A DNA stretch of 64,000 nucleotides from Papio anubis (taxonomy: Eukaryota > Chordata > Mammalia > Primates > Cercopithecidae): assembly GCF_008728515.1 (NCBI RefSeq), contig NC_044986.1, forward strand, positions 108,550,313 to 108,614,312, written 5' to 3'. Below are positions 53,816 through 64,000 of the stretch, piece by piece. Position 1 is the first letter of the stretch, and every line of letters starts with the position of its first letter. Position numbers and translations under genes: made by a program. Under the pieces are notes generated by a model. It was not told where the DNA came from. It saw only the letters and a list, made by a program, of their open reading frames with translations, and searched no databases.

Positions 53816-54340
53816 AAAAAGATAAGTTTAGATCCTTACCTTACACCATACACAGAAGAATCGTTTCCACATGGATCACAGACAAAAGCTACAGACATAA
53901 AATGTCAAAAAGAAAACATACAAGAAAAATTTTAGAACCTTGGATCAGGCAGAGTTCTTAGATGTGGCACCAAAAACATAATCAATAAAAGAAAAATTTG
54001 ATAAATTATATTTTTCCTAAATTAAAAAAATAGTTTGTGCTTCAACAGACACCATTAAGAATATAAAAAGATAAGCCATTGACTGAGAGAAGATATTGGT
54101 ATATCATACATTCAATAAAAGACTTGTATCCAGAATATGTGAGGCACTCTTGCAACTCAATTAACACGAAGACAAACCCAGTTTAAAAAGGGGCAGATCT
54201 GAAGACCTATCTTCAGCAAAGATGATAGATGGCTAATAAGCATGTGACAAAATGTTCAACATCAGTAATCATTAGGGAAATGCAAACCAAAACCACAATC
54301 AGATACGACTCCATGCCTTTTATAATGGCTTTTGTAGCAA
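53816..54340 (+). mobile_element. L1 ORF2 fragment, right part
   Basis: 'atccttaccttacaccatac', 'gttcttagatgtggcaccaa', 'gacttgtatccagaatatgt' and 'aatcattagggaaatgcaaa' follow L1 ORF2 in the sense direction. Stops and deletions make it inactive. Confidence 0.85.
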
Positions 54341-54618
54341 TGCCACCGTGACATGGAGAAGGCTTCCTCCCAAGGTTAGCTTCTACTGCCAAAGCTCCTG
54401 ACAGTGGTTCTTTAGTGGGATCACAGAAAGGTTTATTACTCACTTAGGGAGGAAGTTCTGGGTTAGGGCTAGAGGAGGATAAGAAGTTTTAGAACAGGGA
54501 GATTGAATAGCCGGTGCAGTGCACAGGAGTTTTGTCTACTCCTTATGAATCTATGGATAGCCCTAAGACCTTGAGGCAAAGTTTTACATTTGAGAAACTA
54601 TTACTAATTACATTTGAG
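54341..54618. other. Possible old LTR/ERV sequence
   Basis: AGAAAGGTTTATTACTCACT resembles an inverted LTR poly(A) region. It appears to continue after the Alu, to about 55150. The family is unknown. Confidence 0.35.
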
Positions 54619-54854
54619 GCCCGGCATGGTGGCTCACACCTGTAATCCCAGCACTCTGGGAGGCCGGGGCAGGTGGATCACTTGAGGTCAGGAGTTTGAG
54701 ACCAGCCTGGCCAACATGGTGAAAGTGAGCTGAGATCACACCACTGCACTGGGTGACAGTGCAGCCTGGGTGACAGAGCAAGAATCAGTCTCAAAAAAAA
54801 ACAAAAAACAAAAAACAAAAAAACAAAAAAACACAATAAAACAAAACAAAAAAC
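54619..54854 (+). mobile_element. Alu with ~120-bp internal deletion
   Basis: The left monomer to CATGGTGAAA is joined directly to GTGAGCTGAGATCACACC of the right monomer, so the linker and half of the right monomer are missing. It has an AAAACAAAAAAC tail. AATTACATTTGAG at 54606-54618 and again from 54856 is the duplication. Confidence 0.94.
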
Positions 54855-54868
54855 AAATTACATTTGAG

Positions 54869-55487
54869 AAACTATTGAGTTGATAAACTATTAAAAAAGT
54901 GATTAAAAATCAGTATCCCTTTGCCTCCAGGAGTTGTGGAGTAATTTCCTATTGCTTATAGTTACGAAAGCCATGGGCATTGTCATCCTGAATCCCATAG
55001 TTATCCCCCATTCAAATTGCTGTAATGGAGTGAAGCCAGAGCCGGCATCCGGTTTAAGATTGTTGGCACTGGGAGTTTATTTGAGATCTTCCTTTCCTTG
55101 TTGGAAGATCCACATAGTTCAAGGGAGTGTTGAATCTTTGTTGTACAATTGAAAATACCTCCATTTATGTTCATGCACTTTGCAGGAACAGCTGCATGGA
55201 TATTTTATTGCTCTAATGATTTCTAATGAGCCATTTCCTCCTGGGAGATAACCTCAGCATGCCTGGTAGTGATTCCTCTTCTTCACGTGCAGTTGGCCTG
55301 GGAGTCGCTAAATCGACACATGGGTAGTGGGGGTAAAGTGAGCCTTGTTAGGATTGTGCAGGAGGCAACAGACACAGCGGGGAGATGAGGCTTAGAGATT
55401 GCTGGCACTAAATCACACATTCATGGAGGTCCAAGTGCAACTACTTTGGAAAAGAGTTTGGCAGTTTCATAAAAAGTTAAACATAGG
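54869..55487. other. Intronic stretch, unassigned
   Basis: Possible ERV remnant to about 55150. A short L1 ORF2 3' trace (TTTGGAAAAGAGTTTGGCAG) lies at 55443-55487. Confidence 0.35.
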
Positions 55488-55800
55488 CTGGGCGTGGTGG
55501 CTCACACCTGTAATCCCAGCAGTTTGCTGAGGCCGAGGAGGGTGGATCACCTGAGGTCAGGAGTTTGAGACCAGCCTGGCCAACATGGCAAAACCCTGTC
55601 TCCACTAAAAGTACAAAAATTAGCAGGGTGTGTTGGTGGGTGCCTCTAATTCCAGCTACTCAGGAGGCTGAGGCACAAGAAACACTTGAACACAGGAAGC
55701 GGAGGTTGCAGTGAGTCGAGATTGCATCACTGCACTCCAGTCTGGGCAACACAGACAGGCTCCATCCCCACCTCCAAAAACAAAAAACAAAACAAAAAAA
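55488..55800 (+). mobile_element. Full-length AluS
   Basis: GGCTGGGCGTGGTGGCTCAC start and AAAACAAAAAACAAAACA tail. It is inserted near the L1 trace. Confidence 0.93.
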
Positions 55801-55896
55801 ACCCCGAAGAGACAGGAGGAAGAAGCCCAGAACGTAATAATGCATGACCTGTAAATCATATGTAGTGAGATGTATAAAAAGCTGAATACCTGAAAC

Positions 55897-56112
55897 TTGA
55901 GATATGAATCTGAAAAGCTGGAAGAGGAAAATTCTACCTCAAGAAATGAAATTATCATTTTAAATGAAGAAGATAGCATTTTCAACTTGAAATTAAGTAG
56001 AAACCGTAAAGCTGTAAAAAGTTGTAGTTTGGAAGGTGGTTTGTCTTTTGTATTTGCCATAATATGTCATCTTATGGAGGCTGTGAAGCACCTTTTGGGT
56101 AAGGCAGTTTGA
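55897..56112 (+). other. Unrecognised 71-residue open frame
   Basis: The start MRYESEKLEEENSTSRNEII is acidic and not low-complexity, and AATAAA follows at 56139. It lies in an intron on the sense strand without visible splice sites. It could be debris of a transposase or a processed pseudogene. I do not recognise it. Confidence 0.2.
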
Positions 56113-56985
56113 GTCAGTGACCAACACACTGCATTGAATAAAGAATTGTTAACTCTGAAAATGTGACTGAATTATGTGAAGAGACTCAAAAGGTAAGAGT
56201 TATTCTAACAAGGCCTGTGCAGTATTCTCTTGGTCTCAATCCCTTTTCCTCAAAGATAAGAGTTTGCCTTTCCTTTTAGTACAGAGGAAGTGTCTTTTAC
56301 ATGGGAATTTCATCTTTTGCTTTTAATAAGTACCACAAAGGTCAAATGATTTTCTTTGTTATCTTCTGGTTTCCAAGTGTCTTTACTTAAATAGTCAGTA
56401 AGACAGAATAGCTGAGGAGTTTTGGAGAAAGAGAGCTTAGCTTAGAGAAAGATAAAGAGGAGGAGGTGTAGGAAGGGAAGGGAAAGGCTTTGGACTGGAA
56501 AGGCTCAGCTAGCTCAGAGGCAGTCTGTGAGTCCTGAATGTGTTTTGGAGCCTTGAGATACCAATTGAGATATGTGTCCTATTTGGACTGTATGATTTTA
56601 TAGGTGTGATTTTTTTTTTTTTTTAGTTTAGTTTTCAGAAAAACAGACTCTTTGAATGATCTCCATAATGTTTGTATATGTTACCAGCTGGGGCCCCAGA
56701 GCAGGAGCTATACTGGCATGCCTTTGAATTTTGAGAGCCATTTGTAAATAAATTTATCTAGGTGATTCAGTTTAATGCCAAATACACAAAAGCCAAATTA
56801 AACTCAAGGTATGCAAATGAAGTGGAGTATAAAGTACATACTTATCAAGAAAGAGGATAACTCTTCTCCAGTGGGGAAAAGTCTCTGTAACCAGGAGGGG
56901 GAAAAAACCCCTTTCTAAACAGGAGATCTCATAACCAGAGGGGGAAAGACCTCTCATAACCAATTCCCAAATAAAATCAAGCTCA
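56113..56985. other. Intronic stretch, unassigned
   Basis: At 56860-56970 a GGGGGAAAAAACCCC / GAGGGGGAAAGACCTCTC pattern with repeated CATAACCA looks like two diverged copies of a ~45-bp unit. A T-run stands at about 56611-56624. No gene was seen. Confidence 0.4.
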
Positions 56986-57064
56986 GTAAAATAATAAAAT
57001 AAAATAAAATAAAATAAAATAAAATAAAATAAAATACAAAATAAAATAAAATAAAACAAAATAA
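56986..57064. repeat. (AAAAT)n microsatellite
   Basis: About 14 AAAAT units with single changes (ACAAA, AAAAC). Confidence 0.96.
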
Positions 57065-57129
57065 GAGAGTTTAATCCAAGAGAGACTCACCAGGCGGGAA
57101 AAGAGGCAACCTACAGAAACAGGGGGGCA

Positions 57130-57384
57130 TGGCCAGGCATGGTGGCTCACACCTGTATTCCCAGCACTTTGGGAGGCCGAGGTGGGTGAATCACAAGGTC
57201 AGGAGTTCGAGACCAGCCTGGCCAATATGGTGAAACCCCATCTCTACTAAAAATACAAAAAATCAGCCGGGTATGGTGGTGCCCAGCTACTCAGGAGGCT
57301 GAGGCAGAAGAATCGCTTGAACACGGGGGACAGAGATTGCAGTGAGCTGAGATTGGGCCACTGCACTCAAGCCTGGGTGACAGA
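57130..57384 (+). mobile_element. Alu with small linker deletion and expanded tail
   Basis: GGCCAGGCATGG start. About 25 bp are missing around TGGTGGTGCCCAGCTACTC. The normal end GGGTGACAGA passes straight into a purine tract. Confidence 0.92.
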
Positions 57385-57632
57385 AGAGAGAAAGGAAGAA
57401 AGGAAGAGAGAAAGAAAGAAAGGGAGGGAAGGCAGGGAAGGGAGGGAAAGGAATGAAGGGAAGGAAGAGAAGGAAGGGAGGGGAAGGAAGGAAGGGAAGG
57501 AAAGGAGAAAGACCAAAAGAGAGAAAGAAAGAAAGAAAAGAAAGACAAGGAAAGACAGAGAGAGAAAGAAAGAAAGAGAGAAAGAAAGAAGAAAGAAAAG
57601 AAAGAAAGAAAGAAGAAAATAAAATAAAATAA
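57385..57632. repeat. Polypurine tract (GAAA/GGAA)n grown from an Alu tail
   Basis: About 245 bp almost without pyrimidines, made of AGAAA, GGAA and GGGAAGG units, closing with AAAATAAAATAAAA. Mirror symmetry makes triplex (H-DNA) structure possible. Confidence 0.94.
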
Positions 57633-57770
57633 AAGACAGGTCCAAGGGGCCTGAATGTGAGTACCACAAGCCATAGTTCCAGGGCCTGTTGTTGATCTCT
57701 CCAAGGTGAGTCTGCTTCAGACTCCACTTCTGACACCAAGTATGCTGAAATCAAAGTGAAATATAGAGAT

Positions 57771-58064
57771 GGTCCAGGCATGGTGGCTCACACCTGTAAT
57801 CCCACTACTTTGGGAGGCCAAGCCAAGAGGATTTGAGGCCAAGTGTTCACGACCAGCCTGGGTAACATAGTGAGACCATGTCTCTACAAACTAAAAATTA
57901 AAAAATAAAATAAAATTAGCTGAGTGTGATGGCACATGTGTAGTCCCAACTACTCGGGAGGTTGAGGCAGAAGAATTGCTTGAGTCCAGGAGTTCAAGGC
58001 TGCAGTGAGCTGTGACTGTGCCACTGCACTCCAGCCTGAGGCAACAGAGAGACCCTCCCTCAAA
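57771..58064 (+). mobile_element. Full-length AluJ
   Basis: GTCCAGGCATGGTGGCTCAC start, a CAGCCTGGGTAACATAGTGA block and an expanded AAAATAAAATAAAA linker. Old and diverged. Confidence 0.9.
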
Positions 58065-58079
58065 TATATATGAAATACG

Positions 58080-58081
<2 letters not shown>

Positions 58082-58124
<43 letters not shown>
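58082..58124. repeat. (GA)n microsatellite
   Basis: About 21 uninterrupted GA units between an AluJ tail and an AluY. Confidence 0.97.
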
Positions 58125-58127
<3 letters not shown>

Positions 58128-58143
58128 ATCTGTAAGTGAAATG

Positions 58144-58450
58144 GTTATTTATTTATTATTATTTTTTTGAGACGGAGCCTTGCTTTGTCACCCAGGCTGG
58201 AGTGCAGTGGAGCGATGTCCACACACCGCAACCTCTGCCTCCTGCGTTCACGCCATTCTCCTGCCTCAGCCTCCTGAGTAGCTGGGACTACAGGCACCCA
58301 CCACAACGCCCGGCTAACTTTTTTGTATTTTTGGGAGAGATGGGGTTTCACCGTGTTCACCAGGATGGTCTCGATCTCCTGACCTAGTGATCCGCCCGCC
58401 TCGGCCTCCCAAAGTGCTGGGATTACAGGAGTGAGCCACCGCGCCCGGCC
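58144..58450 (-). mobile_element. Full-length AluY-like element
   Basis: Y-type wording (GTTCACGCCATTCTCCTGCC; GGATGGTCTCGATCTCCTGA), ending CGCGCCCGGCC. A perfect 11-bp duplication TAAGTGAAATG lies at 58133-58143 and 58451-58461. Confidence 0.96.
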
Positions 58451-58555
58451 TAAGTGAAATGTTTTATTTGGGAATCATAGAATTGCAATTTGGGGTATAC
58501 ACACAGATGGAGTGGTCTTGGGTATGCCTGAAGGACAAAGAGAAGGTTGGGAGTT

Positions 58556-58893
58556 TGTATTAGTTTTCATGCTGCTAATAAAGACATACCTGAGACTGGG
58601 CAATTTACAAAAGAAAGAGGTTTAATGTACTCACAGTTCCACGTGGCTGGAAAGGCCTCACAATCGTGGTGGAAGGTAAAAGGCATATCTCACAGGGTGG
58701 CAGACAAGGGAAGAGGGCTTGTGCAGGAAAACTGCCCTTTATAAAACCATCAGATCTCGTGAGACTTATTCACTATCATGAGAATAGCATATGAAAGACC
58801 TGCTATTAATTCAATTACCTCCCCCCGGGACCCTCCCACAACACGCGGGAATTAAAGATGAGATGCGGGTGGGGACACAGCCAAACCATATTG
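58556..58893 (-). mobile_element. MaLR LTR (MST/THE1 type), inverted, complete
   Basis: TGTATTAGTTTTCATGCTGC start and CCAAACCATATTG end. It contains GGTTTAATGTACTCACAGTT and ATCAGATCTCGTGAGACTTA. A perfect 5-bp duplication GAGTT lies at 58551-58555 and 58894-58898. It is a solo LTR. Confidence 0.93.
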
Positions 58894-58898
58894 GAGTT

Positions 58899-59534
58899 TT
58901 ATCAGTAAGAGAAGTGTTATGCCTTGTTTAGAAAGAAAGCTCATTGGCACTATAGAAGGTTTTGGGAGCTGGCAAGCTCTGACTGGTGAGTGACGGTGGT
59001 AAGTAAAACTAGTGTTAGAGTTGCAGCAGGTGATTCCAGCAGCTGCTAAGTAAAACTCATCTTAGGGTTACAGCACATTGTTTTGGTAGCTGGGTTTGTG
59101 GGTAATTTTTGAAGCAGGTGCTATGTGCAGAGTGCTTTCCCCCCGCTGGTCCCCAGACTTTGTTTTATTTGGGTATGGCAAGAATCACCCAATTCACATA
59201 ATCAGCTTTCACAGAAGTAAAGTTTTGTTGTTGGGATATGATATGAGAGGATGTAACAATTTTTGAAGAGCACCAACTTTTAAGAAGTCTCGTTAGGCAA
59301 TCCACATTGTTATCAAAAATATCTTGAGGTGAGACACAGACAGAATGGGCAAAATTTTCCGTTAATATTCAGATTTCTTGCATTGCCCTCCATTTTATAA
59401 GCAGTTCAAGTCAGGGCTGAAATGCTGTTTGTTTAAGATAGAGAAAGTCACCCAAATGGGAGTCCCTGTGATGTGTGGGGCTTACACAAAGACATTATGT
59501 CAAGCTCAATAGAACCAAGGAAGTTTAGCAATTA
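58899..59534. other. Intronic stretch, possible old LTR flank
   Basis: TAAGTAAAACTAGTGTTAGA and TAAGTAAAACTCATCTTAGG are two related ~55-bp units (58998-59075). Sequence on both sides of the MST LTR may be one older ERV remnant. No gene was seen. Confidence 0.35.
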
Positions 59535-59700
59535 TTCAACTGTTACTAAGCGCCAGGTTTCAGCAGCTTTGTATGATTTCATTTAATTCTCACCACAACG
59601 TTATTATGTAGAACTGGTAATATTCTCATTTCACCAAAGGAGAAGCCACGACACAGAGAGGCCAGCAACTTGTCCCAGGCCACAAAGCTGAAGCCTGTGC
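59535..59700 (+). mobile_element. MIR SINE
   Basis: 'actgttactaagcgccaggt', 'atttaattctcaccacaacg' and 'gacacagagaggccagcaac' are MIR blocks in order. Confidence 0.8.
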
Positions 59701-60984
59701 TCCTCATGGTCTTTGCCCTCATGGGAATTAGGCTCCAGATGGTGAAACAGAGATAAGTTGCAGTGTGTCTCATAGGAAATGGAGATCGAGCTTTCTGGAC
59801 ATTTAGGGGATTTGGAAGAAGGAGGTGAGCACATGTGATAGGCTTTTGGGGACAGAGGGCCTTGGGGAGACCTGGAGGTGATAGAATTTGGCCTAGACGC
59901 CACATACCATACTGAGAGGAAAGAGACCAGCTCAGATCTTTGAATCTCTTCAGATTATAAAGTCAAACTTAATGAATTCAGATAAGCAGCAGCAGCAAGG
60001 AATGCAGAATAAGCCAGGCATGGAGAGGTCAGCTTCAGGGAGCTTTCCAGGGGCCAGCATCCCCCTGCGTGTAACTCAGGCCCCAGGCCATTTTTGAAAA
60101 TAACCTGGAGAGCTTTCTCAGCATGGGAGTCCTTGCTGAGTCTGGGAGTTTGGAGCTGCCCCAGTCTGTGTGGGTGGGTCGGAGAGTCTGTGCCCAGCCT
60201 TAAAGGTGGAAGCTGGTGTTCTGGTGGCCACCTCCAGAAAGTTGCCCTCGCGTGGTACAAGAGAAACTATAGACCATGGCAGTGAACATGCACTGAGGCC
60301 TCATTATTTACTTTACCCAAGTTGCAGTTAACCAACTCAGTTTCCCTTTCCCATGTGTGTGTGTGTGTGTGTCCTCCCAACACCTACAGACACAGGTTCA
60401 GGCTATATTTGTGGGATTGTACTGTACTTTCAGGAAGGTCCGAGGAATAAGCACATCCACCTCATTCACCTTGAGTTTCATTAAGAGCAAGTCCCCTAAG
60501 AAAAGAATGAATTTATATCCAAAGATTCTATGCCGACTCACTCAAAAAGATGATTTTCTTTTCTTTTGAAAATATTCTTCTCAGCACAGTACTGACTCCA
60601 GCACACAGTCAAAAGGTTATTAATGGCTTCATTCATCCGTTCAGTGGATATTTATGCTGCAGGAAACCTGTGCTCTTATCTTAGAGCCTGGGTACCAACA
60701 GGGTGGATATGCAGGTGGTACCTAATTTGATTGGGTAAAAACATCCTTCTTTCCCTAGGAAGGCAGGTGCTAGGTCCAGCTCTGTAGTGTTTGTGGCAAA
60801 GCACATCAGTTGTCGAATCTTTGAAGATTTTCTGAGACTCTGCCCTGGTCAGCCGGAGTTTCAGAATCTGTGGACACCGTCCCAAGAAAGCATATGTCCC
60901 TGCTCCCAAGGAGTCCCCCATCTGGAGGGTGGGAAGAAGCATGTGTCATGACCATTCTTCATAAATGCTGTCCTTGAAATATGT
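59701..60984. other. Intronic 1.3 kb, unassigned
   Basis: A TG run lies at 60354-60372. No exon or repeat family was recognised elsewhere. Confidence 0.45.
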
Positions 60985-61380
60985 CTAGGCACGAAGAGGG
61001 GGTAGCCCAGGGGAGAGAAGCCAGGGGAGGCTAAACAGGTACAAGTGCCTGTTTTGAGTCTTGAAGGATAAGTAGAAATTCCTTGAGCAGGTAAGAAGGA
61101 TAAAAGACCTTGGCACCATATCTAAAGGCTTAAGGATATAAGAACAAGATGGGTTTGTGAAGCAGAAAAATCTCTCGGGATGGCTGGGTCCCAGGATATG
61201 CGTTGAAGACAGGTGAATGTAAGGCTGGAAAAGTAGATAGTGGGGCTACAAAACAAAGGGGCACTCCTTGCTAAATAATTCAGGCATTATCTCACAGGTT
61301 TTGGGACTTTATTGAAGGCTTTTCAGTTGGATGACCTGATGAAGTCTGTAATTTGGAGAGATGACTGGGGCTGCAGTGAG
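60985..61380 (-). mobile_element. L2 LINE fragment, inverted
   Basis: 'gagtcttgaaggataagtag', 'ttgggactttattgaaggct' and 'ggatgacctgatgaagtctg' follow inverted L2. Confidence 0.6.
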
Positions 61381-61594
61381 GCAGAGCTGATATTCAGCCA
61401 GGATGGCCATACGTTATTAAAGTGCCGAGAGGGCTGCAGCCCCGAGTCCCGGGTGCTCTGCCCCCAGCCCCTGGCCCTCCTTCCAGGGACTCCAGAGGTG
61501 GATACCTGGTTGAGCGGGTGTCTGCACAGGCGAAGTGCCTACCATGGGCCCAGCATCTGTTTCTGATCAGTTGGGGGTCTATCATAAACATTAA
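61381..61594. other. Short GC-richer intronic stretch
   Basis: 61430-61510 is G+C-rich (CAGCCCCTGGCCC block) but too short and CpG-poor to be a promoter island. Confidence 0.45.
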
Positions 61595-61760
61595 GTATTA
61601 TTATGTTTATATTTTTGTTAGTTTGATGGGCAAAAATGGTATCTCTGTTTTAATTGGAATTTCCTTGATTACCAATGGTTGGATATTAAAGCTGTATCTT
61701 AGATTTCTAATCTGGCAAATGAATTAGTGATGCCCTGTGATTATTTTTTTGGACCACAGG
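61595..61760 (+). mobile_element. Old L1 (L1M) 3' UTR trace
   Basis: 'ttagtttgatgggcaaaaat' and 'ggtatctctgttttaattgg' then 'aatttccttgattacca' resemble the L1M 3' UTR. Confidence 0.55.
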
Positions 61761-61969
61761 TGTTTAACAATTATTTAAGCAAGGGTGTGTGTGTGAGTAG
61801 CAACTTGATATAGATGTGTCACGTGTGTTTAACAAGCTGATATAAAAATGTGTTATTGCCCTGTTGAGGAAAGGTACAGGTTATTTTTTCCCCCAGATTT
61901 AAAATGTTCATTAGTTTCCTGAGTCACATAAAGAAGCCAGAGAAGTTGGGATGTGACCTGTCATTGGTC

Positions 61970-62434
61970 TGTTATTAGAGAAACTTCAGCCAAATTAAAT
62001 TTAAAGGAGTTTAATTGAGCAACAAACAATTCATGAATCGGGCAGCCCCCAGAATCACAGCAGATTCAGAGAGACTCCAGAGATGCCTCATTGTCAGAGC
62101 AAATTTATATACAAAAACAAAACAAAACAAAAAACAAACAACAACAACAAAAACCAAGGAAGTGACACATAGAAGTTGACATTGAGGTACAGAAAAACTG
62201 GGGTGGTTACAGGTTAGTGTCTGTCTTATTTGAACACAGTTTGAACACTTAGCAGTCTATGAGTGGTTGAAGTACGGCTGCTGGAATTGGCCAAGACTCA
62301 GCTGTTGTTACAGGCACATACTTCTAAGTTAGCTCTTCAATCTTGTCTGACTATTAAGCTAGGTTACAGTTCTTCCACAAGGACCCTAATATAGAAGTAC
62401 AGAGTCCTCAGGCCATATTTAGTTTGCTTTAACA
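61970..62434 (-). mobile_element. Solo ERV LTR, inverted, complete
   Basis: TGTTATTAGAGAAAC left end and TTTGCTTTAACA right end. A perfect 4-bp duplication GGTC lies at 61966-61969 and 62435-62438, as for ERV1-class elements. An internal (AAAAC)n / (CAA)n tract lies at about 62112-62155. It shares wording with the LTR at 39797 (ATTCATGAATCGGGCAGC), so both may belong to one family. Confidence 0.82.
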
Positions 62435-62689
62435 GGTCTCACTCATCTGTTTCCTTGAGCCATTAAGTAGGATCTAAATCAGACACCAATGTGGCGTCAA
62501 CTCTTTGTAAAGCTGAAAAGTGTGTTTATCATCGTCTGTGAGCTCATATGCAACTGCATTTGTTGGCTGTATTTTTTCCTGCTAGCATGTTTTTAGCATA
62601 AAGGTCATAAACTGGCAATAATAATGTATCAAAAACGCAGGCAGTCTCTTGAAATTCACATTCATACACATTACATCACAGCAAATCTG

Positions 62690-63360
62690 TGGGGTGGAAA
62701 GGACCTTCTCCTCTTGTCTGCTCGGATTGTTGTAATTGCCTCAGAACTAGTGTCCTCTTCCAGAATCTATTCTCAAAACAGCACGCTGAGTGGTCCTTTT
62801 AAATACATACTCCGTCCTGTCGCTCTCCTCCAGTGACTCCTCGGTTCACTCAGCGAAGGCCGAAGTCCTTTCCCAGGCTGGTGAGTCATTAAAAAATCTG
62901 GTCCCCACTGCTTCTCTGACTTCATCTCTTTCAATTCTCCTTGCTCACTGTGTTCCCACTGCATGGAACTTCCAGCTATTTCTAGAACATGGTATGCTCT
63001 GGCACCTTGTCTCCAACAGTGTTCTCTGCCTGGACCAAGGCTCTTTCATGAGCATCCCCCAGATACCCACTTAGTCTACTTCCTGCTTCCGGTTTTTGGG
63101 TTCTGGCTTCCGGTTTTCCGCTTCTGGCTTCCGGTTTTCTGTCTGTCCCTTCAGACTCCACTCTTAAACCTACTCTCTGTTTCCTCTTTCTTTGCCCTAT
63201 TTTTTCCTGTACCACTTTTCATCATATGACACCACATATATTTCACAGTACTTGTTCTTATCTATCTCCTCCCACTAGGCAGCGAGCTCCATGTGGACAA
63301 AGATGTTTGTTTCATTTACAGTTGTGCCTGGAATACTGATGGCAAATAGTAGAAACTGAC
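62690..63360 (+). mobile_element. L2 LINE, 3' region, near continuous
   Basis: 'gctcggattgttgtaattgc', 'gagtggtccttttaaatac', 'tgctctggcaccttgtctcc', 'ctaggcagcgagctccatgt' and 'cagttgtgcctggaatactg' follow L2 in order. A 21-bp triplication lies inside it at 63084-63145. Confidence 0.78.
63084..63145. repeat. 21-bp triplet repeat inside L2
   Basis: Three adjacent units built on TGGCTTCCGGTTTTCCGCTTC, at 63084-63103, 63104-63124 and 63125-63145. On the minus strand the unit reads as a 7-residue repeat (KPEAR core), an effect of the 21-bp period. Confidence 0.93.
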
Positions 63361-63381
63361 TATTTGTTGGGCAAATTCCTT

Positions 63382-63398
63382 CCCCCCCCCCCCCCCCC
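63382..63398. repeat. (C)17 homopolymer
   Basis: Seventeen uninterrupted C between the L2 end and a MIR. A second C run of 11 lies at 63670-63680. Such G/C homopolymers are rare in primate DNA and unstable in sequencing, so the length may be an assembly estimate. Confidence 0.95.
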
Positions 63399-63399
63399 A

Positions 63400-63490
63400 A
63401 AAGAAGACCATGAGGCACAGAGAAACTGCAGTGATTTGCCTAAGGTCACACAGCTAGTAGGTGTACAACTTGGGATTTGAACCCAGGATG
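63400..63490 (+). mobile_element. MIR SINE fragment
   Basis: 'gaccatgaggcacagagaaa', 'gatttgcctaaggtcacaca', 'gctagtaggtgtacaac' and 'gggatttgaacccaggatg' are MIR core blocks. Confidence 0.82.
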
Positions 63491-64000
63491 CCTTCCTGCA
63501 GGGTTGTTTTTAGGACAGAGAGGATCTCATGCTGGCTTTCTGAATTCTTCCCTTGTTTTTGCAGCGGGCTCTGCGTTGTTGTTCTAACAGTTAATGCTTT
63601 TTCTACCATAGCCTGGTTGGGCTATATTTTTCAGAAATCCAAATAAATCTATATTACACTCACACCCTTCCCCCCCCCCCTTTAAAACGAAACTTTTATT
63701 CACTAAAATAACTGCTTTCGAATCGGTATATCATTATTTCGGTCACACTTTGAAATGATGTGCTTAAAATACCTTTAAAACAGCACTGTGAAGAAATATC
63801 TTTTATATAAATGTTACAAATGTGGTTCAAAAGACTCGCCCTGACTTTCTTTCCCTTACCCTCCGTCTCAGGGTGGGAGCTACCTGATCCTCGGGTGCCT
63901 TCCAGCCGTCCTCAGCGGCTGATTCTCATCCTCATGTCGGCCAAAGGTGGCAGCCCTTGGGGCAGTCTGCTTCACAGTTGAGAAGGAAAGAAAAGGAGGA
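63491..64000. other. Intronic stretch to window end
   Basis: It includes the (C)11 run. The last 160 bp are somewhat G+C-richer. No exon was recognised. Confidence 0.45.

Larger units (their letters stand above)
41758..64000 (+). other. ST8SIA6: ST8SIA6 intron 2 (5' part, open at window end)
   Basis: I found no downstream exon matching the next part of the protein, so the rest of the window is taken as one long intron. This is inference: a short exon (under 60 codons) could have been missed by eye. The first 170 bp are still CpG-rich. The rest is ordinary AT-rich DNA with transposons. Confidence 0.65.

Noticed and set aside
55897..56112. Open frame considered as a hidden coding exon of ST8SIA6
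   Set aside because: The peptide does not resemble a sialyltransferase, and no acceptor or donor sites frame it.
41758..64000. Search for ST8SIA6 exon 3 and catalytic exons
   Set aside because: No stretch matching the expected next residues or the sialyl motifs, with flanking splice sites, was found by eye. A translated search of the window with the ST8SIA6 protein would decide this.
1..64000. tRNA, rRNA, snRNA (U6 or U1 type), CRISPR, or mitochondrial insertions
   Set aside because: No characteristic words of these were recognised, and nothing prokaryotic is present. tRNAscan-SE and Infernal runs would be decisive.

Overview
The window is genomic DNA of a higher primate, very probably a catarrhine. 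It holds about 38 Alu insertions, including AluY-like copies, plus L1, L2 and MIR relics, MaLR, ERVL and ERV1 LTRs, and hAT and Tigger DNA transposons, with only one protein-coding locus. Bacterial-style features (operons, CRISPR, ribosome binding sites) do not apply. The species cannot be fixed by eye. A few residues of the one recognised protein differ from the human protein as I remember it, so a non-human primate is possible.

Layout. Positions 1-40,480 are intergenic and repeat-rich. They carry a 42-bp minisatellite at 1,135-1,385, a chain of nested transposons, a 7SK RNA retropseudogene with an internal 28-bp array (6,108-6,622), and a full-length 7SL RNA retropseudogene (31,659-31,957). 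Three ancient elements lie end to end just before the promoter: an MLT1-like LTR, an ERV LTR and a hAT element (39,422-40,362). Positions 40,480-41,930 are a strong CpG island. It holds the first two coding exons, on the plus strand, of a gene I recognise as ST8SIA6 (alpha-2,8-sialyltransferase VI): exon 1 coding part 41,065-41,165 and exon 2 41,659-41,757, joined in phase with consensus splice sites. Together they encode a very short cytosolic tail, a leucine-rich signal anchor and the start of the Ser/Thr-rich Golgi stem. The catalytic sialyl-motif exons are not in the window. Positions 41,758-64,000 are read as the 5' part of a long intron 2, again packed with Alu, L1, L2, MIR and LTR copies.

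The most unusual item is the 7SK pseudogene. It sits in an old MIR, is flanked by an 8-bp target-site duplication, stops at about nucleotide 240 of 7SK, and has nucleotides 35-61 amplified into 11 tandem units. Ten of the units keep the GATC core of the 7SK HEXIM-binding hairpin. Repeat-family names below come from recognising consensus motifs by eye. Subfamily names are tentative, boundaries of old elements may be off by tens of bases, and stretches where I saw nothing are marked as such.
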